Source: Bacteroidota bacterium
GTDB taxonomy: Bacteria; Bacteroidota; Rhodothermia; Rhodothermales; UBA10348
Reading direction: 5' to 3'
Assembly (NCBI GenBank): GCA_027620595.1
Contig: JAQCDI010000002.1
Location: forward strand, 1-32,314
DNA: 32,314 bases
In this document: positions 15,903 to 25,195 of the stretch, in pieces
Layout of the letters: every line of letters starts with the position of its first letter
Numbering within the stretch: the first letter of the stretch is position 1
Made by a program: the position numbers and the translations under genes
Notes under the pieces: model-generated
What the model was told of the DNA's origin: nothing
Seen by the model: the letters and a program-made list of their open reading frames with translations, nothing else
Databases searched by the model: none

Positions 15903-16682
15903 ATGCCCATGGAATCCCCGCTCAAGGTGCTGATCGTCGACGACGAGTCCCTGGCCCGCGACACCGTGAGGTTGCTGCTGGAGGAAGCGGAGGATATCCG
16001 TGTGGTGGAGGAGTGTGCCGACGGCCTACAGGCCGTGGCGGCCATCCGTACCCATCAGCCCGATCTGGTCTTCCTGGACGTCCAGATGCCTGGGCTGACT
16101 GGTCTGGAGGTCGTGGCCGAAATCGGGGCGGACCGCATGCCGCCTGTGGTCTTTGTCACGGCATACGACGAGTATGCCGTGAAAGCGTTTGAGACGAGCG
16201 CAATCGACTACCTGGTCAAACCATTTTCGGACGAACGGTTCGAGGCGGCGCTCGACCGGGTACGCAAGCAGGTACGGCAGCAACGCCGGGCCGACCTGGA
16301 AGAACGTCTGAGGCATTTGTTGGCCGAAACCCGTCCCGCGGGGCCCAATTCTGGCGGGACCCGGTTCCTGGTCAAGGACCGGGGGACGATCCGTTTCGTG
16401 GATGCCGCGGAGATTGACTGGGTGGAAGCAGCCGGCGACTATGTCCTGCTGCACGGAAGCGGGGAAAAGAACATGATCCGGGAGACGATGAGCGGGATGG
16501 AGGAGCGACTTCCCTCGGAGTCCTTCGTGCGCATCCACCGCTCCACGATTGTACGCATCGGTGCCATCCGCGAAATCAAACCCTATTTCCACGGTGACTA
16601 CATCCTTTATCTGCGGGATGGCACGGAGCTCAAACTGAGCCGCCGCTACTGGTCCCACGTGGAGTCGGTCCTTGGGGGGTAG
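15903..16682 (+). CDS. LytTR-type response regulator
   Basis: 259 residues. The receiver domain (about 7-125) has the acidic pair DD (13-14), phosphoacceptor D59 in LVFLDVQMPG, the FVTAYDEYAVKAFE switch region and YLVKPF. After a linker, residues about 158-258 form a LytTR DNA-binding domain: TRFLVKDRGTIRFVDAAEIDWVEAAGDYVLLH, FVRIHRSTIVRIGAIREIKPY, GDYILYLRDGTELKLSRRYW. It should be phosphorylated by the adjacent LytS-like kinase and bind direct-repeat sites in target promoters. Two Met codons (15903 and 15909) could both serve as the start. Nearest possible targets are the downstream fasciclin gene, whose upstream region has an 8-bp inverted repeat, but LytTR sites are usually direct repeats, so that link is weak. 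Confidence 0.95.
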   Translation: MPMESPLKVLIVDDESLARDTVRLLLEEAEDIRVVEECADGLQAVAAIRTHQPDLVFLDVQMPGLTGLEVVAEIGADRMPPVVFVTAYDEYAVKAFETSAIDYLVKPFSDERFEAALDRVRKQVRQQRRADLEERLRHLLAETRPAGPNSGGTRFLVKDRGTIRFVDAAEIDWVEAAGDYVLLHGSGEKNMIRETMSGMEERLPSESFVRIHRSTIVRIGAIREIKPYFHGDYILYLRDGTELKLSRRYWSHVESVLGG

Positions 16683-16787
16683 GCGAGCCGCTTATCGCAC
16701 GGGTTCGCCGTTCGTCGACGCTCCGAGCGCCCCATCTCTGAAGGGTATCCGTCGCTTCCGGACCTGCCTAGTTTTCCTCCAGACAAT

Positions 16788-16806
16788 GATCCGAATCGTT
16801 CGGATC
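16788..16806. promoter_or_regulatory. Inverted repeat upstream of the fasciclin gene
   Basis: Perfect 8-base arms GATCCGAA (16788-16795) and TTCGGATC (16799-16806) flank a three-base spacer, 28 bases before the ATG at 16834. No T-tract follows, and the position suits an operator better than a terminator of the preceding regulator gene. The binding protein is unknown. Confidence 0.5.
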
Positions 16807-16833
16807 CGGAAATCAATCCCACTTCCCACTTCC

Positions 16834-17316
<483 letters not shown>

Positions 17317-17339
17317 CGACTACGGGAATTACCGGTCAT

Positions 17340-17378
17340 AAGGGGGCGCCTCGGCGGGGGGCGCCCCCTTCTTTTTAT
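17340..17378 (+). terminator. Rho-independent terminator after the fasciclin gene
   Basis: A perfect 11-bp stem AAGGGGGCGCC (17340-17350) / GGCGCCCCCTT (17360-17370) with a nine-base loop is followed immediately by CTTTTTAT. This is the strongest terminator in the window. Confidence 0.92.
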
Positions 17379-17407
17379 GTGCCCGCGTCCCACCACCCAC
17401 CAACGCC

Positions 17408-17863
17408 ATGATTGTCCATACCCTGCGCACGGAACAGTGGATCGAGCGCCCACGCAGTGAGGTGTTCGCATTCTTCTCGGACGCCTCCAACCTCGAGCGC
17501 ATCACGCCCGCCGAATTGCGGTTCGAGATCCTCTCGCCCCAACCCATCGATATGCGGGTGGGGGCCCTGATCGACTATCAGCTCCACCTGGCCGGTATTC
17601 CGTTCAAATGGAAGACGGAGATCACGGACTGGAATCCACCCTTCTCTTTCGTCGATACCCAGCTCAAGGGGCCCTACAAACAGTGGATCCACACCCACAC
17701 GTTCGAGGATCATGGAGACCGTACGTTGATTGTGGACGAGGTCAAGTGGGCCCTCCCGCTCTCGCCCCTCGGGGACCTGGCCTACCCGATCATCAAGTGG
17801 CAGCTGGGCCGCATCTTTGCCCATCGCCAACGGGTAATCGAAGGGGTGCTGCGGTCCACCTGA
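17408..17863 (+). CDS. SRPBCC (START/Bet v 1-like) family protein
   Basis: 151 residues, the usual single-domain length. It starts MIVHTLRTEQWIERPRSEVFAFFSDASNLERITP, the typical first strand and helix of ligand-binding SRPBCC proteins. Conserved-looking features follow: LRFEILSP, GALIDYQLHLAGIPFKWKTEITDWNPPFSFVDTQLKGPYKQWIHTHTFEDHGDRTLIVDEVKWALPLSPLGDL, and a long C-terminal helix (IIKWQLGRIFAHRQRVIEGVL) that closes the cavity. The fold binds hydrophobic ligands; no specific activity can be assigned. It lies 30 bases after the fasciclin terminator, so it needs its own promoter, and it converges on the lipoprotein gene with 36 bases between stops. Confidence 0.88.
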   Translation: MIVHTLRTEQWIERPRSEVFAFFSDASNLERITPAELRFEILSPQPIDMRVGALIDYQLHLAGIPFKWKTEITDWNPPFSFVDTQLKGPYKQWIHTHTFEDHGDRTLIVDEVKWALPLSPLGDLAYPIIKWQLGRIFAHRQRVIEGVLRST

Positions 17864-17899
17864 CCGGCCGATGCTTCCGTCGGTCGGGTCTGCCGCGTG

Positions 17900-20311
17900 T
17901 CAGCGCATCAAGGATTCAGCGGGGCCGGAAAGGCGGAGTTCGATGAGGCCGGATGCGCCCGTGTTTTCAGCCGGTGCCTTGACCATCAGCGTCCACGCTC
18001 CTTCGGGCACCCGGAAATCGTCGGGGTTGACCCTCACCTGACGCACCACCTGCCACGAGGGGGAATACACCGTGGCCGATGCGCCGCCCCGATACGCCAG
18101 GATCTGGCCTTCCTCAAGGGACACGGTCACGCCCGAGGCCGCTCCTTCCACCCCCAGGAACAGCGATTCCAGGGCGCCTTCAGCGGCCCGAACAGTAAAA
18201 AAGAGCGACTGTGCCGCAAATGCATTCTCCATGGCGTGCGTCTCTTCGGCCGGTTCGCCCGGCTGTCGTTCCCGCTGCACATAGGTCAGGCGATGGGTTG
18301 CCACGGGGGTCAGGAGGAACGAATCCTGCGCCGGCTCATCCAGATGGAATTCTCCGGAAACGTCTTCCATGGCCGCTTTCTGCGATGGCGAGAAGAAACC
18401 ACCGAGACGCGCGCGCTCCCATCGGTTGAGCAGGGTCAGGATTTCCCCGGTTCGCCCATTTTCCTGGAGCGCCTCCATGCTCGTGGACAGGGCGTACCCG
18501 GCGTCGTAGGCGGCCGAACGGGCCAGCATCCATTCGATATCCTCCACGCTCGTCTCCGGTCGCAGGCTGAACCATCCCAGCATGGCGGGCATAAAGTTGC
18601 GCCGGAAGTAGGCCTGGTTCTTCATGCGGTACTCGGTCTGGCTCTCGCGGAAGCCGGCGTACCACGGTTCGCCCCAGTTCATGCGCGTGTAAAGGTGCCA
18701 GAACCAGTGCGACGTCCGGCTGGCGGTCACGATCCAGTCCTCCCGGTCCGCTTCGGGCAGCGCATCCCAGAAGGACTGCGCAAACAGGATCTCCCCGTAG
18801 TTGCCCATGCCCGTGGAGCGGTTGCCCTCGAGCCCGTCGAAGGAGACGTGCTTGAGGCCGCCTCCGGCATAGACCGCGGCCATCTTCTGCGCCATTTCGA
18901 TGGTCAATTCCGGGTTCGTGAGGAATACCCGGTAGCCGTGATCGGCCAGCAGGGATACGGGCGAACCGGCTTCGTGCGCCGCCGCGCGCGTCCCGAACGC
19001 CCCGCGGGTAAGTCCCGTGAGTTGCCACGGGGCCTCCGGACTGACGCCGGTGTACTGGATGAGCTCGTCGCCGATGCGGACGGTCTTCAGGGTGCTCTTC
19101 TGGCCTGCGCGGAAAGGCTCGTCGCTGGCTACCGTGATTGACGCGGTGTTTGGCCCGAAGCCTTCCGTCAAAGGTGCGCTGCCCACTACAGCCAGCCGCT
19201 CATCGGGCACGGGACTGACAAACGCGTCCTGGGGCTGGATGAAGTTCGAGAGCGTGTGGCCGCCGAGGCGCATTCCGCGCTCGGCGGCCCGCTCGGACAG
19301 TCGTTTCAGGCCGTCCACTCCGTTCGGGAAATCGTCCTCACGGAGCGTGAAGTGACCCCACGAGGAGAACGGATCCGGGTGGTAGAGGATTTCCATGCCC
19401 GCCCGCTCGACGATGTCCAGCGCTTCGTCGACGGTTTCTTCGCTGAAGGGCATTATCACATAGGCCTGGGCCGCTCGTGGGGCCTGTTTGGCCCATACCC
19501 CATCGAGGATCGGGTGCGGCAAACCTTCGGCCAATTCAATGGCGCCCAACGTTTCCAGCGCCTTGTCGCGGTCCGATCCGAAGAGCGCGATGGCACTTCC
19601 CACCATGCCGCCATCCTGGAACGCAGGTGCTTGGTAGACCGGATAGCCCATGTTGGGGATGGACCGCGTCCGGTTGCGATTGCGGGTGTAGGCCTGCAGC
19701 GTACTGCCGAAGGAATCAGGTTTGGCCGCCTCCACGCGGTAGAGAACGTGGCGTTTGCCCTCTTCCGAGAGGTCCGTGAAGTCCCCCGATTCGAAGATGT
19801 CGATCTGGGGCATGGCATCGTTCTCGTTCCACGGATAGCCACCCAGGGTCCGGATGTTGAGGGCCTGCAATCCCAGCGCGTGTTTGCCTTCCTGTACGAC
19901 GCCGACCGTCTCGCCGATCACTTCGTCCATTGTGGTGGGGTACGGCCCCCAGAGGACCAGATCCACAATCGCCGTATCTGAGAGGGCCGTAACTTCAAGA
20001 CGCGCATGGGTTTCCCGGCTCGAAACGGTGATTTGCGCGGTTCGCCCCTCTGCATAACTGAGGGTCAGTACCTCCGTGTCTGCGTCCCATGCGGCGTGTT
20101 CGGGCGCGAAGAACGTGCTGTCAACACGCAATGACAGCAGCGGTGCTGCCACGCCCGGAGCCAGTACTTCGGTGCCACCGATCTGCATGGAGGCAACCGA
20201 TCCGTCCTGGCCGACAGACACGGAGAGGTCCCCAGCCTGGAAATCCAGCGCGGACCGGGGGCCGCAACCCAGCAGGAAAAGGGCAAGCAAGAGGGGGTGG
20301 AGGAGGCGCAT
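17900..20311 (-). CDS. Large lipoprotein with carbohydrate-active-enzyme-like layout, family not recognised
   Basis: 803 residues from ATG 20311. MRLLHPLLLALFLLGCG is a lipoprotein signal with a lipobox (LLGC), so the mature protein is membrane-anchored. An upstream in-frame ATG at 20344 would add 11 charged residues before the signal and is less likely. Residues about 20-230 look beta-rich (GDLSVSVGQDGSVASMQIGGTEVLAPG, AQITVSSRETHARLEVTAL), as in the N-terminal sandwich of many glycoside hydrolases. The centre has TIM-barrel-like pieces: MEILYHPDPFSSWGHF, LSERAAERGMRLGGHTLSNF, AAVYAGGGLKHVSFDGLEGN, and aromatic-rich SHWFWHLYTRMNWGEPWYAG. The C-terminus has another beta-rich section. The Asp/Glu in FDGLEG are candidate active-site acids, but this is inference. 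Five GGGCGAACC/GGTTCGCCC copies fall within it, the highest count of any gene here. Confidence 0.75.
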   Translation of the reverse strand: MRLLHPLLLALFLLGCGPRSALDFQAGDLSVSVGQDGSVASMQIGGTEVLAPGVAAPLLSLRVDSTFFAPEHAAWDADTEVLTLSYAEGRTAQITVSSRETHARLEVTALSDTAIVDLVLWGPYPTTMDEVIGETVGVVQEGKHALGLQALNIRTLGGYPWNENDAMPQIDIFESGDFTDLSEEGKRHVLYRVEAAKPDSFGSTLQAYTRNRNRTRSIPNMGYPVYQAPAFQDGGMVGSAIALFGSDRDKALETLGAIELAEGLPHPILDGVWAKQAPRAAQAYVIMPFSEETVDEALDIVERAGMEILYHPDPFSSWGHFTLREDDFPNGVDGLKRLSERAAERGMRLGGHTLSNFIQPQDAFVSPVPDERLAVVGSAPLTEGFGPNTASITVASDEPFRAGQKSTLKTVRIGDELIQYTGVSPEAPWQLTGLTRGAFGTRAAAHEAGSPVSLLADHGYRVFLTNPELTIEMAQKMAAVYAGGGLKHVSFDGLEGNRSTGMGNYGEILFAQSFWDALPEADREDWIVTASRTSHWFWHLYTRMNWGEPWYAGFRESQTEYRMKNQAYFRRNFMPAMLGWFSLRPETSVEDIEWMLARSAAYDAGYALSTSMEALQENGRTGEILTLLNRWERARLGGFFSPSQKAAMEDVSGEFHLDEPAQDSFLLTPVATHRLTYVQRERQPGEPAEETHAMENAFAAQSLFFTVRAAEGALESLFLGVEGAASGVTVSLEEGQILAYRGGASATVYSPSWQVVRQVRVNPDDFRVPEGAWTLMVKAPAENTGASGLIELRLSGPAESLMR

Positions 20312-20416
20312 GTCGGAACGTCGGGGAGGTTTGAGGGACAACATACATCATCCTTTTCGAGTCCATCGTCAAGTTTTCACATGCCGGAAGCGCTTTTCAT
20401 GGGGTGGGTAAGGTTT

Positions 20417-20434
20417 CCCCTACACGTTTAGGGG
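20417..20434. other. Small hairpin in the divergent spacer before the acetyl-CoA hydrolase gene
   Basis: CCCCTA (20417-20422) pairs with TAGGGG (20429-20434) around a six-base loop in the 196-base spacer between two divergent genes. It could be an operator or a 5' leader hairpin. There is no T-tract. Upstream of the lipoprotein gene the complementary strand has a TTGACG box but no good -10. Confidence 0.3.
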
Positions 20435-20507
20435 CGAGCCCTGTACAAATGGGCCATCGTGCGGTGAGGTAAGTTGTATCTGCATCCACCCGAACCCTGA
20501 TCCGATC

Positions 20508-22382
20508 ATGAAAGCTGACTGGAAAACCCGCTACGCGGACAAGATCTTCGACGCCCAAACGGCGCTCTCCTACCTAAAGAGCGGCCGCCGTGTGTTCATC
20601 GGCTCCGGCGCTGCCGAACCCCAGTCCTTGGTGCGCGCCCTCGTGTCCAACGAAAGCGCCCAGGACATCGAAATCTGTCACATCATGACCCTGGGAACGG
20701 CTCCCTACTCCGACCCCGGGTGCAGCCCGCGCTTCCGGCACAATGCCTTCTTCATTGGGCACAACGTGCGTTCGTGTGTGGCTCGTGGCGATGCGGACTA
20801 CACGCCCATGTTCCTCTCGGAAATCCCGAAGCTGTTCCGCAATCGGCGCATGCTGCTTGACGTGGCGCTGATCCAGGTCAGCGAGCCGGATGAGCACGGG
20901 TACTGCAGCTACGGCGTGGCCACGGACATCGTGAAGGCGGCTGCCGAGAATGCCCGCGTCGTGATTGCGGAGGTCAACTCGAATGCACCGCGTGCCCTTG
21001 GGGACAGCTTCATCCATGCGGACAAGATTACGCGTATGGTGCCGAGCGACGAGCCGCTGCTCGAAGCGCCGCAAGGCACGCCGGATGAGCTGTCAAAGGC
21101 CATTGCCCGGAACATCACCGGTCTGATTCCGAACGGGGCCACACTGCAGCTGGGCATCGGCTCCATTCCGGACGCCGTGCTCCACTTCCTCACCGATCAC
21201 AAGGACCTCGGCATCCACACCGAGATGTTCTCCGATGGCATCATTCCGCTGGTCGAGAAAGGCGTCATCAACAACTCGAAGAAGACCCTGCACCCGGGCA
21301 AGATCGTGGCCAGTTTCGTCCTCGGATCGAAGAAGCTCTACGACTTCATCGACAACAACCCGATGATTGAATTCCGGCCCTCGGAATACACGAACGACCC
21401 GTTCATCATCGCCCAGAACAACAAGATGATCTCGATCAACTCGGCCATCGAGGTGGATATGACAGGCCAGGTGTGTGCCGACTCCATCGGGGAGCGGTTC
21501 TACAGCGGTGTGGGTGGTCAGGTTGACTTCGTGCGCGGGGCGCGTCGGGCTCCCGATGGGAAGGCCATCATCGCCCTGCCCTCGACGGCAGCCGGCGGAA
21601 CGGTTTCGCGCATCGTGCCGCACCTCAAGCAGGGTGCCGGCGTGGTCACGTCCCGCGCCGACGTGCAGTATGTCGTGACCGAATACGGCACGGCCTATCT
21701 CTATGGCAAATCGGTCCTCGAGCGGGCCCTGGCGCTGATCCAGATTGCGCATCCGAAATTCCGCCCATGGCTCATGGCCGAGGCCAAGGCCCGTCACCTC
21801 GTGCAGGCCGACCAGATCGAGATGCCCTTCAGCACGCCCGAGTATCCGATCGAACTCGCAGAGTCCTTCGTGACCAACCAGGGGACGCTCATCGAGCTGC
21901 GCCCGATCAAGATCACGGACGAAGGCCAGATGCGCGAGCTGTTCTACTCCCTGAGCCAGGCCACCATCTACCAGCGCTTCTTCTCCACCATCAAGAGCAT
22001 GCCGCACGAACGGCTCCAGGAATTCCTGCGGGTGGACTACAAGAGGGACATGGCGGTTGTGGCCGTGGCTGGCGAAGGCGAGGATGCCCGTATCGTGGGC
22101 GTGGGCCGCTACATCCTCAACGAGCGCACCAACATGGCCGAAGTAGCCCTTCTCGTGGGGGACAAGCACCAGGGACAGGGCATCGGCAAGGCGCTTCTGC
22201 ACGCGCTCATCACCGCGGCCCGCAAGAACGCTATCTCGGGATTCGATGCCAAGGTCCTGGTCGAGAACAAGGCCATGCTGACCCTCCTGCACCGTGCGTT
22301 CGACCAGGTGGAAAGCTCACTTGACGGAGAGATCTACACCCTGTCGATGAAGTTTGCCGATGTCGTGGAGGAGGCGGTCTGA
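20508..22382 (+). CDS. Acetyl-CoA hydrolase/transferase fused to a C-terminal GNAT acetyltransferase domain
   Basis: 624 residues. The first about 450 match the acetyl-CoA hydrolase/CoA-transferase family: SGRRVFIGSGAAEPQSLVRAL, VALIQVSEPDEHGYCSYGVATD, GATLQLGIGSIPDAVLHFL, HTEMFSDGIIPLVEKG, EFRPSEYTNDP, GQVCADSIGERFYSGVGGQVDFVRGA and ADVQYVVTEYGTAYLYGKSV. Residues about 465-615 form a GNAT domain: ELRPIKITDEGQMRELFYSLS, MAEVALLVGDKHQGQGIGKALLHALI (acetyl-CoA-binding motif A) and VLVENKAMLTLLHRAF. The first half would move CoA between acetate/acyl acids or hydrolyse acyl-CoA; the GNAT half would transfer an acyl group from acyl-CoA to an amine, possibly a protein lysine. The fusion is seen elsewhere, so it is unusual but not an artefact. 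No signal peptide. Single gene, convergent with the kinase gene. Confidence 0.93.
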   Translation: MKADWKTRYADKIFDAQTALSYLKSGRRVFIGSGAAEPQSLVRALVSNESAQDIEICHIMTLGTAPYSDPGCSPRFRHNAFFIGHNVRSCVARGDADYTPMFLSEIPKLFRNRRMLLDVALIQVSEPDEHGYCSYGVATDIVKAAAENARVVIAEVNSNAPRALGDSFIHADKITRMVPSDEPLLEAPQGTPDELSKAIARNITGLIPNGATLQLGIGSIPDAVLHFLTDHKDLGIHTEMFSDGIIPLVEKGVINNSKKTLHPGKIVASFVLGSKKLYDFIDNNPMIEFRPSEYTNDPFIIAQNNKMISINSAIEVDMTGQVCADSIGERFYSGVGGQVDFVRGARRAPDGKAIIALPSTAAGGTVSRIVPHLKQGAGVVTSRADVQYVVTEYGTAYLYGKSVLERALALIQIAHPKFRPWLMAEAKARHLVQADQIEMPFSTPEYPIELAESFVTNQGTLIELRPIKITDEGQMRELFYSLSQATIYQRFFSTIKSMPHERLQEFLRVDYKRDMAVVAVAGEGEDARIVGVGRYILNERTNMAEVALLVGDKHQGQGIGKALLHALITAARKNAISGFDAKVLVENKAMLTLLHRAFDQVESSLDGEIYTLSMKFADVVEEAV

Positions 22383-22407
22383 TCCCCGGCGCGACATTCA
22401 GAAAACA

Positions 22408-25074
22408 TCAGTTGGACACCACCGGAGCAATCCGACGCAGTTCCGCATGGAAATCCGTGATGGCACCCATGCGGAATCTTGGCTCATCTTCGTTGAAATT
22501 GGAGAGGGCGATGCAGACCAATCGCGAGCCGTCCGCCGATATATCGAATTGCAGCACTTCAGCTCCTGTGACTTTCTCTTCGGGGCCAATCGGCTCGAAA
22601 TACGGATCGATCGTTATGCGCCTGCGTCGCACGCCATCGTGGGACTGGAAGTAGAGCCAATTCCCGTCGGCCGTCCAGGCCGACATGGGATGTCGGTTGG
22701 TCTGGTACGTGGGAAGGCGCTCAGATACCAGGTGGAGGCTGCCGTCCTCGATGCCCATTACCCAGATGGAAACCCCTTCGGTATTCTGCGTACCGTAACT
22801 GACGAACCGACCGTCGGGAGAGAATCGGGGCCAGCCGTGGCGTCCAGGTCCTGCGTCGAGTTCGCGGATCGCACCGGACTCCAGCTCCAGCAGGAAAAGC
22901 TCGGAATAGCCGTCCACGTTGGCTGACAGGAAGACAACGAATCGGCCGTCCGGCGACCAGTCCAGGGCGCCGGTACCCGCAGGGGTCTCAATTTCCTCGA
23001 TGGAGCCCGAACGATTCCGGTTCCTGCGGAAAAGCATGTTGTTCGACTCATAGATGATCGTCGATCCGTCAGGCGAATAGGCTGCATTGTCGGCGTCACC
23101 CTCGGACTCAATCGTGAACTGCCGTGCAATGCCCGTTTCCAGATTGTATTCCTTCAAGATCTGGGAACCTGACTCGACATTGTGGCGGACGATGACATGC
23201 TGGCCATCCGGTGAAATCCTGGGCTGTGCCGAAGTCAAGCTGAGTTCAATGGAACGACCCACTTCCCGGGTCTCGCCGTCGAGCACCCGCAAGGTGGAAC
23301 CGAACGCTCCATCGCTGTTGACCATCCGCACCGAATAGTAGACCCCGTTCGGGTCAATGGCGAACAGCCATGGGTTGAACCCTTCATCAACGATACCGGA
23401 GGGTCCGAGGAATTCAGCTTGTTCCGGATCGAAGGCACGAGCCATCAGCGTGGATGAATTGTCCAGATACAACAGGTGCCTGGACGTCGAATACTCGACG
23501 GGAATACCGTCAGTAAGTGGGGTGATCTCACCGCTGCCTATGTCTACCATGACGATAGTCCAGACGGCGCCCTGATCCGGACGCGCAGCCATGAAGATCC
23601 GATCATCACGTCCAAATGAAACGGGACCCGAAATCTGACGGTACGCTTCCTGTCCTTTGACAACGACGCGAACCTCGCCCCCCGAAGCGGGGAATTGCAG
23701 CAATTCGTTTCCTGTGGAGTCCGCCCTGACAACCAGAAGGGAGCCGTCGGGAAGCCACGTGAATCCGCTGTGGGGCTCTTCGAATACCGTCATGGGAGCA
23801 CCCCCGGCGAGGCGGATCTTCTGCAGGACATCTCCTGACTGGAAGGCCACCCACTCATCGTCGTAGGACAGTTCCAGGAACGGCAGGGAGGAAGCGGTGC
23901 CCAGATGGGAGAATTCGCCGGTGCGAAGGTCCACCCGGTGCAGCCCCAAGCCCGCTGGCGACCCGCCGGAACCAAGAAGAAATGAACCATCGTGACTGGT
24001 GGTGAAGCCGCCGAGTCTTCCGAGGCCCTCTACTTCCAGCACGAATCGTTTGGGGGCAGGATAGAACGGTTCCGCCTGGTCCTGGTAAAACAGCAGCCAT
24101 CCCAGTCCTACCCCGAGCGGCAGGAGGAGAAGGAATAACCATGTGGGGGCGAACCGCCGCCCGGACGATGCGGCAGATGCAGCCGGTGTCGCTGCCGAGG
24201 AAACCGTTGTTGCCGAGGTCCGAGTCAGCCCTGTGGCGCTGAGATCCACCGTCTTGAGGTCCACGATCAGGTCGGCACAGGACTGGTAGCGCTCGGCCGG
24301 GTCCTTGGCCAGCATCTTGGTCACGATCCACTCAAGGCCCATGGGCACGCCCGTTCGGACGCTCGTGAGTGGGGCCGGCATTTCGTTGAGGATGCCGTAC
24401 ATGACGGCCTTTTCGTACTCGCCCGCAAACGGGAGACGTCCGGCGATCATCTCATAGAGCATGATGCCCAGGCTCCAGATGTCGGTGCGATGATCCACCT
24501 CCTCGCCCCGGGCCTGTTCCGGACTCATGTAGGCCACCGTTCCCAGCGTGGAGCCGAGCCGCGTCAGCATGGTGGACTGCGCCGTCTTGGCCAAGCCGAA
24601 ATCCAGCACCTTGGCGTCCCCGTCCCGGGTGAGCATCACATTCTGGCTCTTGATGTCCCGGTGCACAATGTTCTTGGCATGGGCAGCCTTCAGGGCATCG
24701 GCCACCTGTATCGTGGTCTGGACACACCGCCGAAGGTCCATCGGCCCCTTCTGGACCTCATCCCGAAGCGCCTTTCCATCGATGAATTCCATGGCGATGA
24801 ACGGCGAGGGCTGCGTCCCGTGGGGCGCATCGGAGGGCACCGCCTCATCGATCTCGAACACCGAGGCGATGTGCGGATGGTGAAGCTGCGCCGCGCTCTT
24901 GGCCTCGCGGTAGAAGCGCTCGCGGTCATCCTTGGATGCCAGGGCCGCACTCGGCAGCACCTTGATGGCCACGGTCCGATCGAGCCGGGTGTCCTCGGCG
25001 CGGTAGACGATACCCATGCCGCCGCGGCCGAGCTCGTCTTCGATTCGATAATGGGAGAGGGTGGACCCGATCAT
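22408..25074 (-). CDS. Membrane Ser/Thr protein kinase with C-terminal TolB/PD40-like propeller
   Basis: 888 residues. The kinase domain (about 9-275) is complete: GRGGMG loop (16-21), K38 in VAIKVL, HRDIKSQN with D140, DFG (158-160), and SPEQA in the activation segment. A Ser/Thr/Ala-rich juxtamembrane stretch (280-306) leads to one membrane helix (TWLFLLLLPLGVGLGWLLFY, about 311-330). The remaining about 550 residues contain repeated propeller blades (ISPDGQHVIVRHN, YSPDGSTIIYESN, WSPDGRFVVFLSAN, FSPDGRFVSYGTQ, WTADGNWLYFQS). The layout places the kinase in the cytoplasm and the propeller outside. The propeller is probably the sensor domain, controlling a PknB/Stk-type kinase. This architecture is common in Acidobacteriota, Gemmatimonadota and Rhodothermota-type genomes. 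The start at ATG 25074 fits the family (MIGSTLSHYRIEDELGRGGMG). Confidence 0.94.
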   Translation of the reverse strand: MIGSTLSHYRIEDELGRGGMGIVYRAEDTRLDRTVAIKVLPSAALASKDDRERFYREAKSAAQLHHPHIASVFEIDEAVPSDAPHGTQPSPFIAMEFIDGKALRDEVQKGPMDLRRCVQTTIQVADALKAAHAKNIVHRDIKSQNVMLTRDGDAKVLDFGLAKTAQSTMLTRLGSTLGTVAYMSPEQARGEEVDHRTDIWSLGIMLYEMIAGRLPFAGEYEKAVMYGILNEMPAPLTSVRTGVPMGLEWIVTKMLAKDPAERYQSCADLIVDLKTVDLSATGLTRTSATTVSSAATPAASAASSGRRFAPTWLFLLLLPLGVGLGWLLFYQDQAEPFYPAPKRFVLEVEGLGRLGGFTTSHDGSFLLGSGGSPAGLGLHRVDLRTGEFSHLGTASSLPFLELSYDDEWVAFQSGDVLQKIRLAGGAPMTVFEEPHSGFTWLPDGSLLVVRADSTGNELLQFPASGGEVRVVVKGQEAYRQISGPVSFGRDDRIFMAARPDQGAVWTIVMVDIGSGEITPLTDGIPVEYSTSRHLLYLDNSSTLMARAFDPEQAEFLGPSGIVDEGFNPWLFAIDPNGVYYSVRMVNSDGAFGSTLRVLDGETREVGRSIELSLTSAQPRISPDGQHVIVRHNVESGSQILKEYNLETGIARQFTIESEGDADNAAYSPDGSTIIYESNNMLFRRNRNRSGSIEEIETPAGTGALDWSPDGRFVVFLSANVDGYSELFLLELESGAIRELDAGPGRHGWPRFSPDGRFVSYGTQNTEGVSIWVMGIEDGSLHLVSERLPTYQTNRHPMSAWTADGNWLYFQSHDGVRRRRITIDPYFEPIGPEEKVTGAEVLQFDISADGSRLVCIALSNFNEDEPRFRMGAITDFHAELRRIAPVVSN

Positions 25075-25157
25075 GGCATGCTGTGGTGAGGGATCCGCAA
25101 ATATCGGCTATTCCGCGGGGAAGGGCAATGAAGGGGCGGAACAGGCCATGAACCAAG

Positions 25158-25188
25158 AAACCCCACCAGCACGAGGCTGATGGGGTTT
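25158..25188 (-). terminator. Terminator downstream of the tRNA gene
   Basis: AAACCCCACCAGC (25158-25170) pairs with GCTGATGGGGTTT (25176-25188) with one mismatch and a five-base loop. On the complement the right part of the stem runs into TTTCTTGG, a weak T-tract, seven bases past the tRNA 3' end. Confidence 0.75.
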
Positions 25189-25195
25189 CGACGAG

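Noticed and set aside
17861..17890. A GC-rich imperfect hairpin between the SRPBCC and lipoprotein gene ends.
   Set aside because: The stem has several mismatches and no T-tract on either strand, so a terminator call is not supported.
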